64,000 nucleotides of DNA, taken from contig NZ_CP142523.1 in assembly GCF_036885605.1 (NCBI RefSeq), positions 2,914,001 through 2,978,000 of the forward strand, in the 5' to 3' direction. A model generated the notes under the pieces. That model had not been told where the DNA came from and did not search any database. It saw only the letters and a list, made by a program, of their open reading frames with translations. Within the stretch, counting starts at the first letter, position 1; each line of letters begins with the position of its first letter. The position numbers and the translations under genes were made by a program. The stretch comes from Janthinobacterium sp. TB1-E2 (GTDB taxonomy: Bacteria > Pseudomonadota > Gammaproteobacteria > Burkholderiales > Burkholderiaceae_D). Positions 9,117 through 18,906 of the stretch are shown piece by piece.

Positions 9117-9205
9117 CCGAGAAACCGTCCATGGCTGCGTTGCAGCGCCTCGCCGTACTATTCGTACTGCCTTCGGCGCTGCGCCTTGCCCTGAACGGTT
9201 TTCGG
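9117..9205. repeat. Structured intergenic repeat, family A, copy 2
   Basis: Second copy of the element at 741-831. Outer stem CCGAGAAACCGT (9117-9128) with ACGGTTTTCGG (9195-9205). Inner stem GCAGCGCC (9142-9149) with GGCGCTGC (9175-9182). Apical GTAC pairs at 9155-9158 and 9164-9167. Relative to copy 1, four base pairs change on both sides, and one pair is missing from both arms, keeping the fold. Confidence 0.8.
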
Positions 9206-9270
9206 CACTCTTGACGGGCGCCAGCCGCTCGTTATATGGATGTAATTGCAAGATTAATTTATCACTAACA

Positions 9271-9388
9271 ACGCCTGACAAAACCGTCGCGAGCGGAAGG
9301 GAGTTGTGGCTGAGAAGCGCAAGCGTACGAAGGTACGGTGAGCATCACAGGCCGCAAATGCCGACGCGCAGCAGGTTTTGACAGGCGT
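9271..9388. repeat. Structured intergenic repeat, family B, copy 1
   Basis: A 118-bp element ending 18 nt before the frr start codon. Its ends are inverted repeats, ACGCCTGACAAAACC (9271-9285) against GGTTTTGACAGGCGT (9374-9388), with 14 of 15 positions pairing. An internal hairpin CGTAC-GAAG-GTACG lies at 9324-9337. The interior GAGTTGTGG-TGAGAAGCG and GTGAGCATC-CCGCAAAT segments recur in copy 2 before lpxD. Confidence 0.8.
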
Positions 9389-9406
9389 CACTACAGGAGT
9401 ACAGTA

Positions 9407-9967
9407 ATGTCCTTAGCTGACGTTAAAAAGAATGCCCAGGAACGCATGACGAAATCGCTGGAAACACTGCGTGCCGACCTGGCCAAAGTGCGTACCGGCC
9501 GCGCCCATACGGGTATCCTGGACCACGTGATGGTCGACTACTACGGTTCGCCGACGGCGCTGACCCAGGTTGCCAACGTGACCCTGATCGACGCGCGCAC
9601 CATCGGTGTGCAGCCGTATGAAAAGAAAATGGCCTCGACCATCGAAAAAGCCATCCGCGACGCCGACCTGGGCCTGAATCCATCGGCACAGGGCGACCTG
9701 ATCCGCGTTCCGACGCCGCCGCTGACGGAAGAGCGCCGCAAGGAAATGGTCAAACTGGTCAAGAGCGAAGCGGAAGACGCGAAGATTGCCGTGCGTAACA
9801 TTCGCCGCGATGCGAACGAGTCGCTGAAGAAGCTGGTCAAGGAAAAAGCCTGCTCCGAGGACGATGAGCGCCGCTCGTCGGAAGAAGTGCAGAAGCTGAC
9901 GGACAAGTTTATTGCCGACATCGACAAGATGGTTGTCGACAAAGAAAAAGAAGTGCTGACGGTCTAG
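9407..9967 (+). CDS. frr: Ribosome recycling factor
   Basis: With EF-G, splits post-termination ribosomes. The 186-residue protein is full length, with the start [14 protein letters not shown] and the motif [13 protein letters not shown] in domain [13 protein letters not shown] and [14 protein letters not shown] occupy the long helical domain. The ATG at 9407 has AGGAG 10 nt upstream; an in-frame ATG at 9338 would begin inside repeat B and is rejected. The pyrH-frr-uppS order is conserved in proteobacteria, though here two repeat elements sit between pyrH and frr. Confidence 0.97.
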   Translation: MSLADVKKNAQERMTKSLETLRADLAKVRTGRAHTGILDHVMVDYYGSPTALTQVANVTLIDARTIGVQPYEKKMASTIEKAIRDADLGLNPSAQGDLIRVPTPPLTEERRKEMVKLVKSEAEDAKIAVRNIRRDANESLKKLVKEKACSEDDERRSSEEVQKLTDKFIADIDKMVVDKEKEVLTV

Positions 9968-9985
9968 TTTTCAGTCCTTTTGACG

Positions 9986-10016
9986 CTGCCCGGGAAAGCA
10001 TGGCTTTTCCGGGCAG
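9986..10016 (+). terminator. Hairpin after frr, terminator-like
   Basis: CTGCCCGGGAAAGC and GCTTTTCCGGGCAG form a long stem about 20 nt after the frr stop. There is no T-run behind it, so it may protect the 3' end or terminate weakly rather than stop transcription fully. Confidence 0.5.
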
Positions 10017-10066
10017 TGCTATTTGGAGCATAATAGTTATCTTTTATTTTTGGTATTCGTGTTTTC

Positions 10067-10834
10067 ATGATCTATTCGAGTTCGACAACGGCAGTACCTG
10101 AGGTGGGCACGGTGCCGCGCCATGTGGCAATCATTATGGATGGCAATGGCCGCTGGGCAACCAAGCGCTTCCTGCCGCGCGTGGCCGGCCACGTCAAGGG
10201 CGCCGATACCGTGCGCCGTGTCGTCGAGACCTGCCTCGAACGCGGCGTCGAATACCTGACACTGTTTGCCTTCAGCTCGGAAAACTGGCGCCGTCCGGAA
10301 GAAGAGGTGTCGATGCTGATGCGCCTGTTCGTCACCATGCTGGAACGCGAAGTGGTCAAGATGCATGCCAGCGACATCCGCCTGAAGGTGGTGGGCGATC
10401 TGTCGCGCTTCAACGGAGAGCTGCAAACCCTGATCGCCAATGCGGAGCGCAAGACGGCGAACAACACGCGCCTGACGGTGTCCATCTGCGCCAACTATGG
10501 CGGCCGTTGGGACATCATGCAGGCAGTCAATAAAATGACGGCCGAGGCTGGCGCCAATGGCCAGCCTGCCGGGCACGCTTACACGGAAGAGCAACTGGCG
10601 CCGCACCTGGCCATGGCCTACGCGCCCGAGCCCGACCTGTTCATCCGCACGGGCGGCGAACAGCGCATTTCCAATTTCCTCCTGTGGCAACTGGCGTACA
10701 CTGAGTTGTTTTTCACCGAGACTTTCTGGCCCGACTTCAATGACGAGTGCCTCGACGCGGCAATCGCGTCTTACCAGCAGCGCGAACGGCGCTTTGGCCG
10801 TACCAGCGCGCAATTAACTGAAAAGACAAACTGA
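10067..10834 (+). CDS. uppS: Undecaprenyl diphosphate synthase (cis-prenyltransferase)
   Basis: Extends farnesyl diphosphate to the C55 lipid carrier used for peptidoglycan and O-antigen. The 255-residue protein has the catalytic-Asp motif [21 protein letters not shown], and the C-terminal [15 protein letters not shown] and AYTELFF substrate-binding motifs. The start at 10067 is not supported by an obvious ribosome-binding site (upstream is T-rich), so a start some codons later is possible; the catalytic region is unaffected. The stop overlaps the cdsA start (TGATG), pointing to coupled translation. Confidence 0.95.
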   Translation: MIYSSSTTAVPEVGTVPRHVAIIMDGNGRWATKRFLPRVAGHVKGADTVRRVVETCLERGVEYLTLFAFSSENWRRPEEEVSMLMRLFVTMLEREVVKMHASDIRLKVVGDLSRFNGELQTLIANAERKTANNTRLTVSICANYGGRWDIMQAVNKMTAEAGANGQPAGHAYTEEQLAPHLAMAYAPEPDLFIRTGGEQRISNFLLWQLAYTELFFTETFWPDFNDECLDAAIASYQQRERRFGRTSAQLTEKTN

Positions 10835-11667
10835 TGCTGAAAACACGGATAATCACCGCCCTGGTCCTCCTGGCGGTCTTGCTGCCCGTTCTGTATCTGA
10901 ATTATTTCCCCGCCTTCGCCGTGATCGCCACGGCGTTCTTCGGCGCCGCCGTCTGGGAAAGCTTCCGCATCTTCAAGAATCGCCAGGCGCTGCTGATCGC
11001 CGCCATCTGGACTGCCGCCTTCGCGTATACGTTCTTTGTCGGTAACGGCATGGCGCAGCTCAATTTCTGGTTCGCCCTGTGCGTGGCCATCTGGCTGATC
11101 CGCTTCGTGCCTTCGCTGGCGACGGGCTTGCCGCCCACCGAAGGCCTGGGCAATACCTTGCTCAGCCTCGTGTACCCGGTGACCATCGTTGGCTGCTTCG
11201 TTGCCATCATCGCCCTGTTCCTGCATAGTCCTTTGTACCTGCTGTCCGTCATGGCCCTCGTGTGGATCGCCGATATCGGCGCCTATTTCTCGGGCAAGGC
11301 GTTCGGCAAGCGCAAGCTGGCGCCAAGTATTTCCCCAGGTAAATCCTGGGAAGGCGCCATCGGCGGCGGTATCGCCGTGCTGCTCATCTCTGCCATCACG
11401 ATTATCGCCGCGCCATCGCTGCCGGTCTTGCAAGATACCTTCGCCGTGCAGCTGCAATTGCGCCGCGGCTGGCTCGTGGCCTTGCTGGTGCTGTTGCTGA
11501 TCGTCGCCGCCAGCATCGTCGGCGACCTGTTCGAATCCCAATTGAAGCGCCGCGCCGGCATCAAGGACAGCAGCAACCTGCTGCCTGGCCATGGCGGCGT
11601 ACTCGACCGTATCGACGCGTTGATCCCGGTCCTGCCATTTGCCGCCCTCGTGGCCAGCTGGCTTTAA
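10834..11667 (+). CDS. cdsA: Phosphatidate cytidylyltransferase
   Basis: Makes CDP-diacylglycerol from phosphatidate and CTP, the branch point to all membrane phospholipids. The 277-residue integral membrane protein has several hydrophobic segments (first at about residues 7-25). It also has the family signature at its end: [20 protein letters not shown] followed by GVLDR. ATG overlaps the uppS stop. Next gene dxr starts 8 nt after the stop. Typical place in the uppS-cdsA-dxr-rseP series. Confidence 0.96.
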   Translation: MLKTRIITALVLLAVLLPVLYLNYFPAFAVIATAFFGAAVWESFRIFKNRQALLIAAIWTAAFAYTFFVGNGMAQLNFWFALCVAIWLIRFVPSLATGLPPTEGLGNTLLSLVYPVTIVGCFVAIIALFLHSPLYLLSVMALVWIADIGAYFSGKAFGKRKLAPSISPGKSWEGAIGGGIAVLLISAITIIAAPSLPVLQDTFAVQLQLRRGWLVALLVLLLIVAASIVGDLFESQLKRRAGIKDSSNLLPGHGGVLDRIDALIPVLPFAALVASWL

Positions 11668-11675
11668 GGAAACTC

Positions 11676-12860
11676 ATGCAATACATCACCATCCTTGGCG
11701 CGACCGGCTCGATCGGCGTGTCCACCCTGGACGTGCTCGCACGTCATCCCGAGCAATACAGCGTATATGCGCTGAGCGCGCACAGCCGCGTGGCCGAACT
11801 GGCCGCCCAGTGCCTGCAATTTCGTCCCCAGCGCGCCGTCGTCGGCACGGCGGACGCGGCCCTTGAACTGACGCGCTTGCTGCGCGGGCAGGGCGTGTCT
11901 ACGGAAGTCGAGTATGGCGTGGAAGCCCTGTGCGCCATCGCCAGCGCGCCGCAGGTGACGGGCGTGATGGCGGCCATCGTCGGCGCGGCCGGCCTGGCGC
12001 CCACCCTGGCGGCAGCGCGTGCTGGCAAGAAAGTATTGCTGGCCAATAAAGAAGCGCTGGTCATGTCCGGTCAGCTGTTCATCGATGCCGTGCATGACAG
12101 CGGCGCGGTGCTGCTGCCGATCGACAGCGAACACAACGCCATCTTCCAATGCATGCCGCATGCGCATGGCCGCGCGCCAGGCGCCGCGGGCGTGGCGAAA
12201 ATCGTGCTGACGGCATCCGGCGGTCCCTTCCTCACGCGCGACGTCGAGACGCTCGACGCGGTCACGCCGGACCAGGCATGCAAGCATCCGACATGGGCCA
12301 TGGGGCGCAAGATTTCCGTCGATTCGGCCACCATGATGAACAAGGGCCTGGAAGTGATCGAGGCGCACTGGCTGTTCGGCGCGCCGGCCGACCAGATCGA
12401 AGTGCTGATCCACCCGCAAAGCGTGATCCATTCGATGGTGTCCTACATCGACGGTTCCGTGCTGGCCCAGCTGGGCAATCCGGACATGCGCACGCCGATC
12501 GCCCATGCGCTGGCGTATCCGCAGCGCATCGCTTCCGGCGTGGCGCAGCTGGACCTGGCCCAAGTGGCCACCCTGCAGTTCGAACGTCCCGATTTCCGCC
12601 GTTTCCCCTGCCTGGCACTGGCGTTTGACGCCCTGCGCGCGGGCGGCACGGCGCCGGCCCTGCTCAACGCGGCCAATGAAGTGGCCGTGCAAGCGTTTCT
12701 TGACGAACGGATCGGCTTCCGCCAGATCGACCGGGTCATCGCGCACGTGATCGAGACGGTGCCGCACGGCGCCGCTTCCAGCATCGAAGCCGTGATGGAG
12801 CAGGACCGCCTGGCCAGAGCGGCCGCGCAAGCGTACATTGCCCAAAGGCTGGCTGCATGA
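11676..12860 (+). CDS. dxr: 1-deoxy-D-xylulose 5-phosphate reductoisomerase
   Basis: Second enzyme of the MEP isoprenoid pathway, converting DXP to MEP with NADPH; target of fosmidomycin. The 394-residue protein has the NADPH-binding start [17 protein letters not shown], the loop [12 protein letters not shown], the metal and substrate site [11 protein letters not shown], and [13 protein letters not shown] with [10 protein letters not shown]. Its stop overlaps the rseP start (ATGA at 12857). The pathway link is clear: it supplies isoprenoid units for UppS two genes upstream. Confidence 0.97.
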   Translation: MQYITILGATGSIGVSTLDVLARHPEQYSVYALSAHSRVAELAAQCLQFRPQRAVVGTADAALELTRLLRGQGVSTEVEYGVEALCAIASAPQVTGVMAAIVGAAGLAPTLAAARAGKKVLLANKEALVMSGQLFIDAVHDSGAVLLPIDSEHNAIFQCMPHAHGRAPGAAGVAKIVLTASGGPFLTRDVETLDAVTPDQACKHPTWAMGRKISVDSATMMNKGLEVIEAHWLFGAPADQIEVLIHPQSVIHSMVSYIDGSVLAQLGNPDMRTPIAHALAYPQRIASGVAQLDLAQVATLQFERPDFRRFPCLALAFDALRAGGTAPALLNAANEVAVQAFLDERIGFRQIDRVIAHVIETVPHGAASSIEAVMEQDRLARAAAQAYIAQRLAA

Positions 12861-14218
12861 CGCTCATCACCACCTTGCTGGCTTTTATCGTCGCGCTCGG
12901 TTCACTGATTACCCTACACGAGCTGGGCCACTACCTGGTGGCGCGCTGGTGCGGCGTGAAGGTGCTGCGTTTCTCGATCGGCATGGGAAAAGTGGTGTAT
13001 TCGCGCAAGTTTGGCAAGGACCAGACGGAATGGGCGATTTCCGCATTGCCGCTGGGCGGCTATGTGAGCATGCTCGACAGCCGCGCGCAAGACCTCAGCG
13101 ATTTGCCGGAAAGCGAATTGCGCCGCGAGTTCACGCGCCAGAGCGTGTGGCGCCGCATCGCCATCGTGGCCGCCGGCCCGCTGGCCAATTTCCTCGTCGC
13201 CATCGTGCTGTACGCGGGTCTGTTCATGCATGGCATCGAAGAACCGTCGAGTAAACTCGGCCCCGTGGCCGAACAGACTGCCGCCTATGCGGCCGGCCTG
13301 CGCAGCGGCGATACCGTTGAAACAGTCAACGGCAAGGCCGTGGCCAGCTGGTCCGAGCTGCGCTGGGAACTGATCCAGGCCACCCTCGACAAGCAGCCGG
13401 CGCGCATCGAAGTGCGCCGTCCCGACCGTGGCCAGCAGGAAGCGACGTTGCCGACGGCCAGCCTGACGGAGACGGACCTGGAAGGCGACGTGCTGGGCAA
13501 GCTGGGTCTGACCCTGGCCCGTTCCGCGCCCACGCTGATGGAAATCATGCCCGATGGCGCCGCCGCGCGTGCCGGCCTGCAGAAAAACGACCAGATTCTC
13601 GCCATCGACGACCAGCCCGTGCACGACGTGGCGGCCGTCATTGCCACCCTGAGCCAGGCGCCGGGCAAGACCTTGCAATTGCAGCTCTTGCGCCAGGGGC
13701 AGGACCTCACCCTGCCCATTACGCCGGACGCCATGCCGGGCGCCGGGGCGGAGGGAGCTGTAACAGTTGGTAAGATACAAGCAAAGCTGGGACAGGTGCC
13801 GGATATGATCACCGTGGCATCGGGACCGTTTTCTGCCGTGGGCAAGGCGTCCGCCAAGGTCTGGGATACCAGTGTCATGAGCCTGAAAATGCTGGGCAAG
13901 ATGATCACCGGCCAGGTGTCGCTGAAGAATGTGACGGGGCCCATTACCATCGCCGATTACGCGGGCCAGACGGCGCGCATCGGCCTGGTAAGCTACCTGA
14001 GCTTCATCGCCTTCATCAGTATCAGTCTGGGCGTGATGAATTTGCTACCCATTCCTGTTCTGGATGGCGGGCATTTGCTGTATTATTCGCTGGAAGTTTT
14101 GACCGGACGCCCCTTGCCGGAGCGCGTAGGCGAGATTGCCCAGCGCCTGGGGATCGGTTTGTTGCTGACCTTGATGGTGCTTGCCGTCTTTAATGACGTG
14201 TTGCGATTGCTGAATTAG
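12857..14218 (+). CDS. rseP: Site-2 intramembrane metalloprotease RseP
   Basis: Cleaves anti-sigma-E factor RseA within the inner membrane during envelope stress and removes signal-peptide remnants. The 453-residue protein has the zinc motif HELGH in the first membrane segment (residues 21-25). Two PDZ domains follow in the periplasm (about 120-200 and 210-290). The third ligand region [12 protein letters not shown] lies in a C-terminal membrane segment. It sits directly before bamA, the major outer-membrane assembly gene, which is the usual pairing. Start ATG overlaps the dxr stop. Confidence 0.96.
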   Translation: MTLITTLLAFIVALGSLITLHELGHYLVARWCGVKVLRFSIGMGKVVYSRKFGKDQTEWAISALPLGGYVSMLDSRAQDLSDLPESELRREFTRQSVWRRIAIVAAGPLANFLVAIVLYAGLFMHGIEEPSSKLGPVAEQTAAYAAGLRSGDTVETVNGKAVASWSELRWELIQATLDKQPARIEVRRPDRGQQEATLPTASLTETDLEGDVLGKLGLTLARSAPTLMEIMPDGAAARAGLQKNDQILAIDDQPVHDVAAVIATLSQAPGKTLQLQLLRQGQDLTLPITPDAMPGAGAEGAVTVGKIQAKLGQVPDMITVASGPFSAVGKASAKVWDTSVMSLKMLGKMITGQVSLKNVTGPITIADYAGQTARIGLVSYLSFIAFISISLGVMNLLPIPVLDGGHLLYYSLEVLTGRPLPERVGEIAQRLGIGLLLTLMVLAVFNDVLRLLN

Positions 14219-14301
14219 GGCGGTGGTTGATGCCATTGCGTGAGTCGCACAAGCAATCTTTTGTGTATGTTGTCCATTGATTTACCCATTGAATAACCCC
14301 A

Positions 14302-16638
14302 ATGAAATTACATTCTGCTCGTTTTGCCTTGCCTTCCTTTCGCCGCACCCTGATCGGCGCCGCCGTCATGGCCTTCTGTTCCGGCCATGCGCTGGCCGTC
14401 CAGCCATTTACTGTCAAGGACATCCGGGTCGAAGGGATCCAGCGTACTGAAGCGGGCACCGTGTTTGCCTACCTGCCGGTGCGGGTCGGCGAAACGTTCT
14501 CCGACGAGAAGAGCGTTGCCGCCATCAAGGCCCTGTATGCGACGGGCATGTTCAAGGATGTGCGCCTGGAAGCCGATGGCGACGTGCTGGTGGTGCTGGT
14601 CGAGGAACGCCCGGCCATCGCTTCCGTGGCATTTACCGGGACCAAGGAATTTGAAAAGGACGTGCTGGTCAAGGCGCTGAAGGAAATCGGCGTCGGTGAA
14701 GCCAAGATTTTCGACAAGGCGTCCGTCGACCGCGCGGAACAGGAACTCAAGCGGCAGTACCTGTCGCATGGCTTGTACGGCGTGAAGATCACCACCACCG
14801 TCACGCCGATCGAGCGTAACCGCGTCAACGTGGTGTTCGCCGTCGACGAGGGCGACGTGGCCCGCATCAAGCAGATCAACATCGTCGGCAACAAGGCTTT
14901 CACGGACAAGGAACTGCGCGAGCAGCTGGCCCTGAACACGGGCGGCTGGTTCAGCTGGTATACCAAGGCCGATCAGTATTCGAAGACCAAGCTGACGGGC
15001 GACATCGAGTCGCTCAAGTCCTACTACCTGGACCGCGGCTATATCGAGATGCAGGTCGACTCGACGCAAGTGTCGATCACGCCCGATAAAAAAGATATCT
15101 ACCTGACGATCAACATCACCGAAGGTGAGAAGTACAAGATCGCCGGCACCAAGTTCGAAGGCGAGATGTTCGGCCGCGAAGAAGAACTGAAAGCGCTGAA
15201 CCTGATGCGCGAAGGCGACATCTACTCGGGCGCACGCCTGACGGCCACGAACAAGCGTATCCAGGACCGCCTGGCCACGTTCGGCTATGCGTTTGCCAAC
15301 GTCAACGCCAATCCGGAAATTAACCGCGAAAAGCATGAAGTCGGCTTCACCTTCTTCATCGACCCGGGCAAGCGCGTCTACGTGCGCCACATGAATATCG
15401 CCGGCAACACCACCACGCGCGATGAAGTCATCCGCCGCGAATTCCGCCAGTTCGAATCGTCCTGGTACGACAGCAACAAGATCAAGCTGTCGCGCGACCG
15501 TGTCGACCGTCTCGGCTACTTCAAGGATGTGACCATCGACACGCCGGAAGCGCAGGGCACGACCGACCAGGTCGACGTCAACGTGACGGTGGTGGAAAAA
15601 CCAACCGGTAACTTCCTGATCGGCGGCGCCTTCTCGCAATCGGAGAAGTTCACGCTGTCGGCATCGATTTCGCAGGCCAACTTCGCCGGTAGCGGCAACA
15701 CGGTCGGCATCGAACTCAATACCAGCCATTACAGCCGCACGATCGCGTTTTCGCAGACCAATCCGTACTACACGGACGATGGCATTTCGCGCAGCTTTGA
15801 AGTCTACCTGCGTACGACGGAACCGCCGGCGCTGAACATCGGCAGCTACAAGATCAAGCAGACCGGTGGCCGCGTCAGTTTCGGCGTGCCGTTCTCGGAA
15901 GTCGACACCGTCTTCTTCGGCATCGGCGCCGAGCGTTCGCGCATCGAAACCGACGTCACCAGCCCGATCCGCTTCAAGCAGTACGTGGTCGACAATGGCG
16001 GCCCGTCCGACGGTATCGGTTCGGCCACGACGAATTCCATCCCGCTGACGGCGGCATGGCAGCGCGACAGCCGCGACAGCGCACTGACGCCATCGATCGG
16101 CCGCTACCAGCGCGTCAACCTGGAGGCTGACCTGATCGGCGACCAGAAATACTTCCGTGCCATTTATGAGCACCAGTATTTCCGTCCGCTGTTCAGCAAA
16201 GTCACCCTGGCGTTGAAGGGCGAGCTCGATTACGGCCACGGCATCGGCAATCACGTCTATCCGGTCTTCAAGAACTTCTACGGCGGCGGTATCGGTTCGG
16301 TGCGCGGCTACCTGAGTTCCTCGCTGGGCGCGGTCGAACCGAGTACCAACGATGCACTGGGCGGCGCTTCGCGCCTGATCGCGAACGCGGAACTGCAGAT
16401 GCCATTCCCCGGTTCGGGCAATGACCGCAGCTTGCGCTGGTTCGGTTTCCTTGACGGCGGCCAGGTCTACCAGGAAGGCGAAAAAATGCGTCTGTCGCAA
16501 TTGCGCTATTCTGCTGGCTTGGGCATCAGCTGGATTTCGCCGGTGGGCCCGCTCAAGCTGAGCTACGCCAAGCCGCTGAACGCCAAGCCGACGGACCGCC
16601 TGGAGCGCTTCCAGTTCCAGATGGGCACCGGTTTCTGA
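14302..16638 (+). CDS. bamA: Outer membrane protein assembly factor BamA
   Basis: Central Omp85 protein that folds beta-barrels into the outer membrane. The 778-residue product has a Sec signal peptide (positively charged start, hydrophobic core, cleavage after about GHALA). Five POTRA domains span roughly residues 35-440, followed by a C-terminal barrel. The conserved L6 loop motif appears as GSVRGYLSS, and the chain ends in an aromatic residue (QMGTGF), as expected for an outer membrane protein recognised by BAM itself. The chaperone gene skp follows 52 nt later. Confidence 0.97.
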   Translation: MKLHSARFALPSFRRTLIGAAVMAFCSGHALAVQPFTVKDIRVEGIQRTEAGTVFAYLPVRVGETFSDEKSVAAIKALYATGMFKDVRLEADGDVLVVLVEERPAIASVAFTGTKEFEKDVLVKALKEIGVGEAKIFDKASVDRAEQELKRQYLSHGLYGVKITTTVTPIERNRVNVVFAVDEGDVARIKQINIVGNKAFTDKELREQLALNTGGWFSWYTKADQYSKTKLTGDIESLKSYYLDRGYIEMQVDSTQVSITPDKKDIYLTINITEGEKYKIAGTKFEGEMFGREEELKALNLMREGDIYSGARLTATNKRIQDRLATFGYAFANVNANPEINREKHEVGFTFFIDPGKRVYVRHMNIAGNTTTRDEVIRREFRQFESSWYDSNKIKLSRDRVDRLGYFKDVTIDTPEAQGTTDQVDVNVTVVEKPTGNFLIGGAFSQSEKFTLSASISQANFAGSGNTVGIELNTSHYSRTIAFSQTNPYYTDDGISRSFEVYLRTTEPPALNIGSYKIKQTGGRVSFGVPFSEVDTVFFGIGAERSRIETDVTSPIRFKQYVVDNGGPSDGIGSATTNSIPLTAAWQRDSRDSALTPSIGRYQRVNLEADLIGDQKYFRAIYEHQYFRPLFSKVTLALKGELDYGHGIGNHVYPVFKNFYGGGIGSVRGYLSSSLGAVEPSTNDALGGASRLIANAELQMPFPGSGNDRSLRWFGFLDGGQVYQEGEKMRLSQLRYSAGLGISWISPVGPLKLSYAKPLNAKPTDRLERFQFQMGTGF

Positions 16639-16690
16639 CCGGGCCATCTGAACGGGGGCGACAGCTTTTACTTTTTGACCATGGAGTATC

Positions 16691-17209
16691 ATGAACACCG
16701 CATCCGCTACCCTGCCCAAGACCCTTGCCGTGATCGCATTGTGCTGGAGTTCGCTGTTGCCGGTGCAGGCGCAGGCTCAGGAGTCGAAGATCGCCTGGAT
16801 CAGCAGCGAACGTATTTATAACGAGTCGAGGCTGGCCAAGCTGGCCAGCGCCAAGCTGGCCGAAGAGTTCCGCTCGCGCGAAAAAGCCGTGCAGGAACTG
16901 GCGGCCCGCTTCAAGGTGGCCAACGAAGCCCTGGAAAAGGACATGCCGACCCTGAGCGAGGCGGAGCGCGCCAAGCGCCAGCGCGAGTTTTTCGAGCTGG
17001 ACAAGGAATTGCAGCGCCGCCAGCGCGAGTTCCGCGAAGACCTGAACCAGCGCACGAACGAAGAGCGCAGCGCCATCGCGGAAAAAGCCAACACCATCAT
17101 CCAGCAGATGGCGCATATCGAAGGATATGACATCGTTCTGCAGGAAGCCCTGTGGGCCAGCCCGCGCATCGACATCACCGACAAGGTTTTGAAGGCGCTG
17201 GACAAGTAA
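16691..17209 (+). CDS. skp: Periplasmic chaperone Skp/OmpH
   Basis: Holds unfolded outer-membrane proteins on their way to BAM. The 172-residue protein starts with a signal peptide (hydrophobic stretch TLAVIALCWSSLLPVQAQA). After cleavage comes a highly charged, alpha-helical coiled-coil region rich in Glu, Arg and Lys, typical of the tentacle arms of Skp. IAWISSERIYNESRLAK near the start of the mature protein is the usual conserved segment. It lies between bamA and lpxD, as in most proteobacteria. A family B repeat separates it from lpxD. Confidence 0.93.
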   Translation: MNTASATLPKTLAVIALCWSSLLPVQAQAQESKIAWISSERIYNESRLAKLASAKLAEEFRSREKAVQELAARFKVANEALEKDMPTLSEAERAKRQREFFELDKELQRRQREFREDLNQRTNEERSAIAEKANTIIQQMAHIEGYDIVLQEALWASPRIDITDKVLKALDK

Positions 17210-17222
17210 TCGAAACGGTTTC

Positions 17223-17341
17223 AAGCCTGGCAGTGCCGTAGCGAGCGGATGTGAGTTGTGGTTGAGAAGCGGAACTGTGCTGGAGCACAGTGAGCATCGG
17301 AGACCGCAAATCGCGCCGCGCAGTAGGCATAGTCAGGCGTT
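17223..17341. repeat. Structured intergenic repeat, family B, copy 2
   Basis: Related to 9271-9388 through GAGTTGTGG-TGAGAAGCG and GTGAGCATC-CCGCAAAT. Ends AAGCCTGGCAGTGCC (17223-17237) and GGCATAGTCAGGCGTT (17326-17341) are imperfect inverted repeats. The internal hairpin is CTGTGC-TGGA-GCACAG (17275-17290), different in sequence from copy 1 but again paired. Both full copies end about 18 nt before a start codon. Confidence 0.75.
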
Positions 17342-17358
17342 TTTATAAGGGTATATCG

Positions 17359-18414
17359 ATGGGCACTCGACTAGGTGAATTGGTCGAACGCTTCGGCGGA
17401 CAGTTGGCGGGCGATCCGAACCTGGAAGTTTCAGGGATCGCGCCGCTGGCTGACGCCGGCGCTTCGCACATCAGCTTTCTCAGCAATAGCAAATTCCGCG
17501 CACAGGCGGCCCAGAGCGGCGCCGCCGCGCTGATACTCACGCCGGCCGACGACGCGCTGATCGGCGGCGACTACGCCGGCGCGCGCATCGTCACACCGAA
17601 TCCCTATGTGTATTTCGCGCGCGCGGCGCAGTACTTCGCCGCCCTGGCCGAGATCAAGGCGCCCGTGGGTATCCATGCCAGCGCCATCGTCGATGCCAGC
17701 GCGCGGGTCGACGCCACTGCCTCGGTCGGACCGCGCGCCGTGATCGAAGCGGGCGCCGTGATCGGCGCCGGCTGCGTCATCGGCGCCGGCTGCGTCATCG
17801 GCCGCGACGCCGTCATCGGCGCCGGCACCCAGCTGTTCGCCAACGTGACCTTCCACGCGCGCTGCGTGATCGGCCAGCGCGGCATCATCCATTCGGGCGC
17901 CGTGATCGGCACCGACGGATTCGGCTTCGCCAACGAAGGCGGCGTGTATATCAAGATTCCGCAGACGGGCAGGGTGGTGATCGGTGACGATGTCGATATC
18001 GGCGCCAACACCACCATCGACCGTGGCGCACTGGCCGACACCATCATCGAAGATGGCGTCAAGCTCGATAACCAGATCCAGATCGGCCACAACTGCCATA
18101 TCGGCGCGCACACGGCCATGGCCGGCTGCGTCGGCGTGGCCGGCAGCGCCATCATCGGCAAGTACTGCACCTTTGGCGGCGCCGCCATGGTGCTGGGCCA
18201 CCTGACCATTGCCGACCGCGTCCACGTGGGCTCGGGCAGCATGGTTTCGCGGTCGATCGCGGAGCCCGGCCAGTACACGGGTTTCTATCCGCTGGCGAAG
18301 AACGCCGACTGGGAAAAGAGCGCCGCCATCGTGCGCAACCTGTCAAGCATGCGCGAGAAAATCCGCGCGCTTGAAAAAACAATTAAAACACTGACCACGC
18401 AAGACGAAAAATGA
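17359..18414 (+). CDS. lpxD: UDP-3-O-(3-hydroxyacyl)glucosamine N-acyltransferase
   Basis: Adds the second acyl chain in lipid A synthesis. The 351-residue protein has an N-terminal uridine-binding domain and a long left-handed beta-helix of hexapeptide repeats (about residues 100-300; several I-G-x-G-x-V turns such as [15 protein letters not shown]). It has a C-terminal helix. [12 protein letters not shown] includes the catalytic His region. The ATG at 17359 follows AAGGG; the in-frame ATG at 17290 lies inside the repeat B element. Stop overlaps fabZ (ATGA). Confidence 0.96.
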   Translation: MGTRLGELVERFGGQLAGDPNLEVSGIAPLADAGASHISFLSNSKFRAQAAQSGAAALILTPADDALIGGDYAGARIVTPNPYVYFARAAQYFAALAEIKAPVGIHASAIVDASARVDATASVGPRAVIEAGAVIGAGCVIGAGCVIGRDAVIGAGTQLFANVTFHARCVIGQRGIIHSGAVIGTDGFGFANEGGVYIKIPQTGRVVIGDDVDIGANTTIDRGALADTIIEDGVKLDNQIQIGHNCHIGAHTAMAGCVGVAGSAIIGKYCTFGGAAMVLGHLTIADRVHVGSGSMVSRSIAEPGQYTGFYPLAKNADWEKSAAIVRNLSSMREKIRALEKTIKTLTTQDEK

Positions 18415-18905
18415 CTACTGAAAAAAAGACCCTCGACATCCTCGCCATCAAATCGCTGCTGCCGCACCGCTACCCGCTGCTGCTGGTCGACCGCGTGCTG
18501 GACTGGGAAGCGGATAAAACCATCACCGCCATCAAGAACGTGACGGTCAACGAAGAGTTCTTCCAGGGCCATTTCCCGCACAAGCCGGTGATGCCAGGCG
18601 TGCTGATGATCGAAGCGCTGGCGCAGACGGCGGCCCTGCTGTCGTTCCTGTCGATGGGCGTGAAACCGGATGAGAATTCGGTCGTGTACTTTGTCGGCAT
18701 CGACAACGCGCGCTTCAAGCGTCCTGTCGAACCAGGCGATCAGCTGAAGATGGACGTGGAAATCCTGCGCGTCTCGCGCGGCATCTGGAAATACAAGGCC
18801 GTCGGTACGGTCGACGGCAAGCTGGCGGTGGAAGCGGAACTGATGTGCACCATCCGCAGCGCGCAAGATGCGAGCCAGTCTGCGAGCCAGCCAGCGGGAC
18901 AGTAA
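18411..18905 (+). CDS. fabZ: 3-hydroxyacyl-ACP dehydratase FabZ
   Basis: Dehydrates 3-hydroxyacyl-ACP in fatty acid elongation and competes with LpxA/LpxD for the same substrate. The 164-residue hot-dog-fold protein has [14 protein letters not shown] and [20 protein letters not shown] with the catalytic His and Glu. The last 16 or so residues are a Ser/Gln/Ala-rich tail ([11 protein letters not shown]) beyond the usual FabZ end, encoded by a short direct repetition GCGAGCCAG near 18870-18890. Located between lpxD and lpxA, the standard arrangement. Confidence 0.96.
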   Translation: MTTEKKTLDILAIKSLLPHRYPLLLVDRVLDWEADKTITAIKNVTVNEEFFQGHFPHKPVMPGVLMIEALAQTAALLSFLSMGVKPDENSVVYFVGIDNARFKRPVEPGDQLKMDVEILRVSRGIWKYKAVGTVDGKLAVEAELMCTIRSAQDASQSASQPAGQ

Positions 18906-18906
18906 C

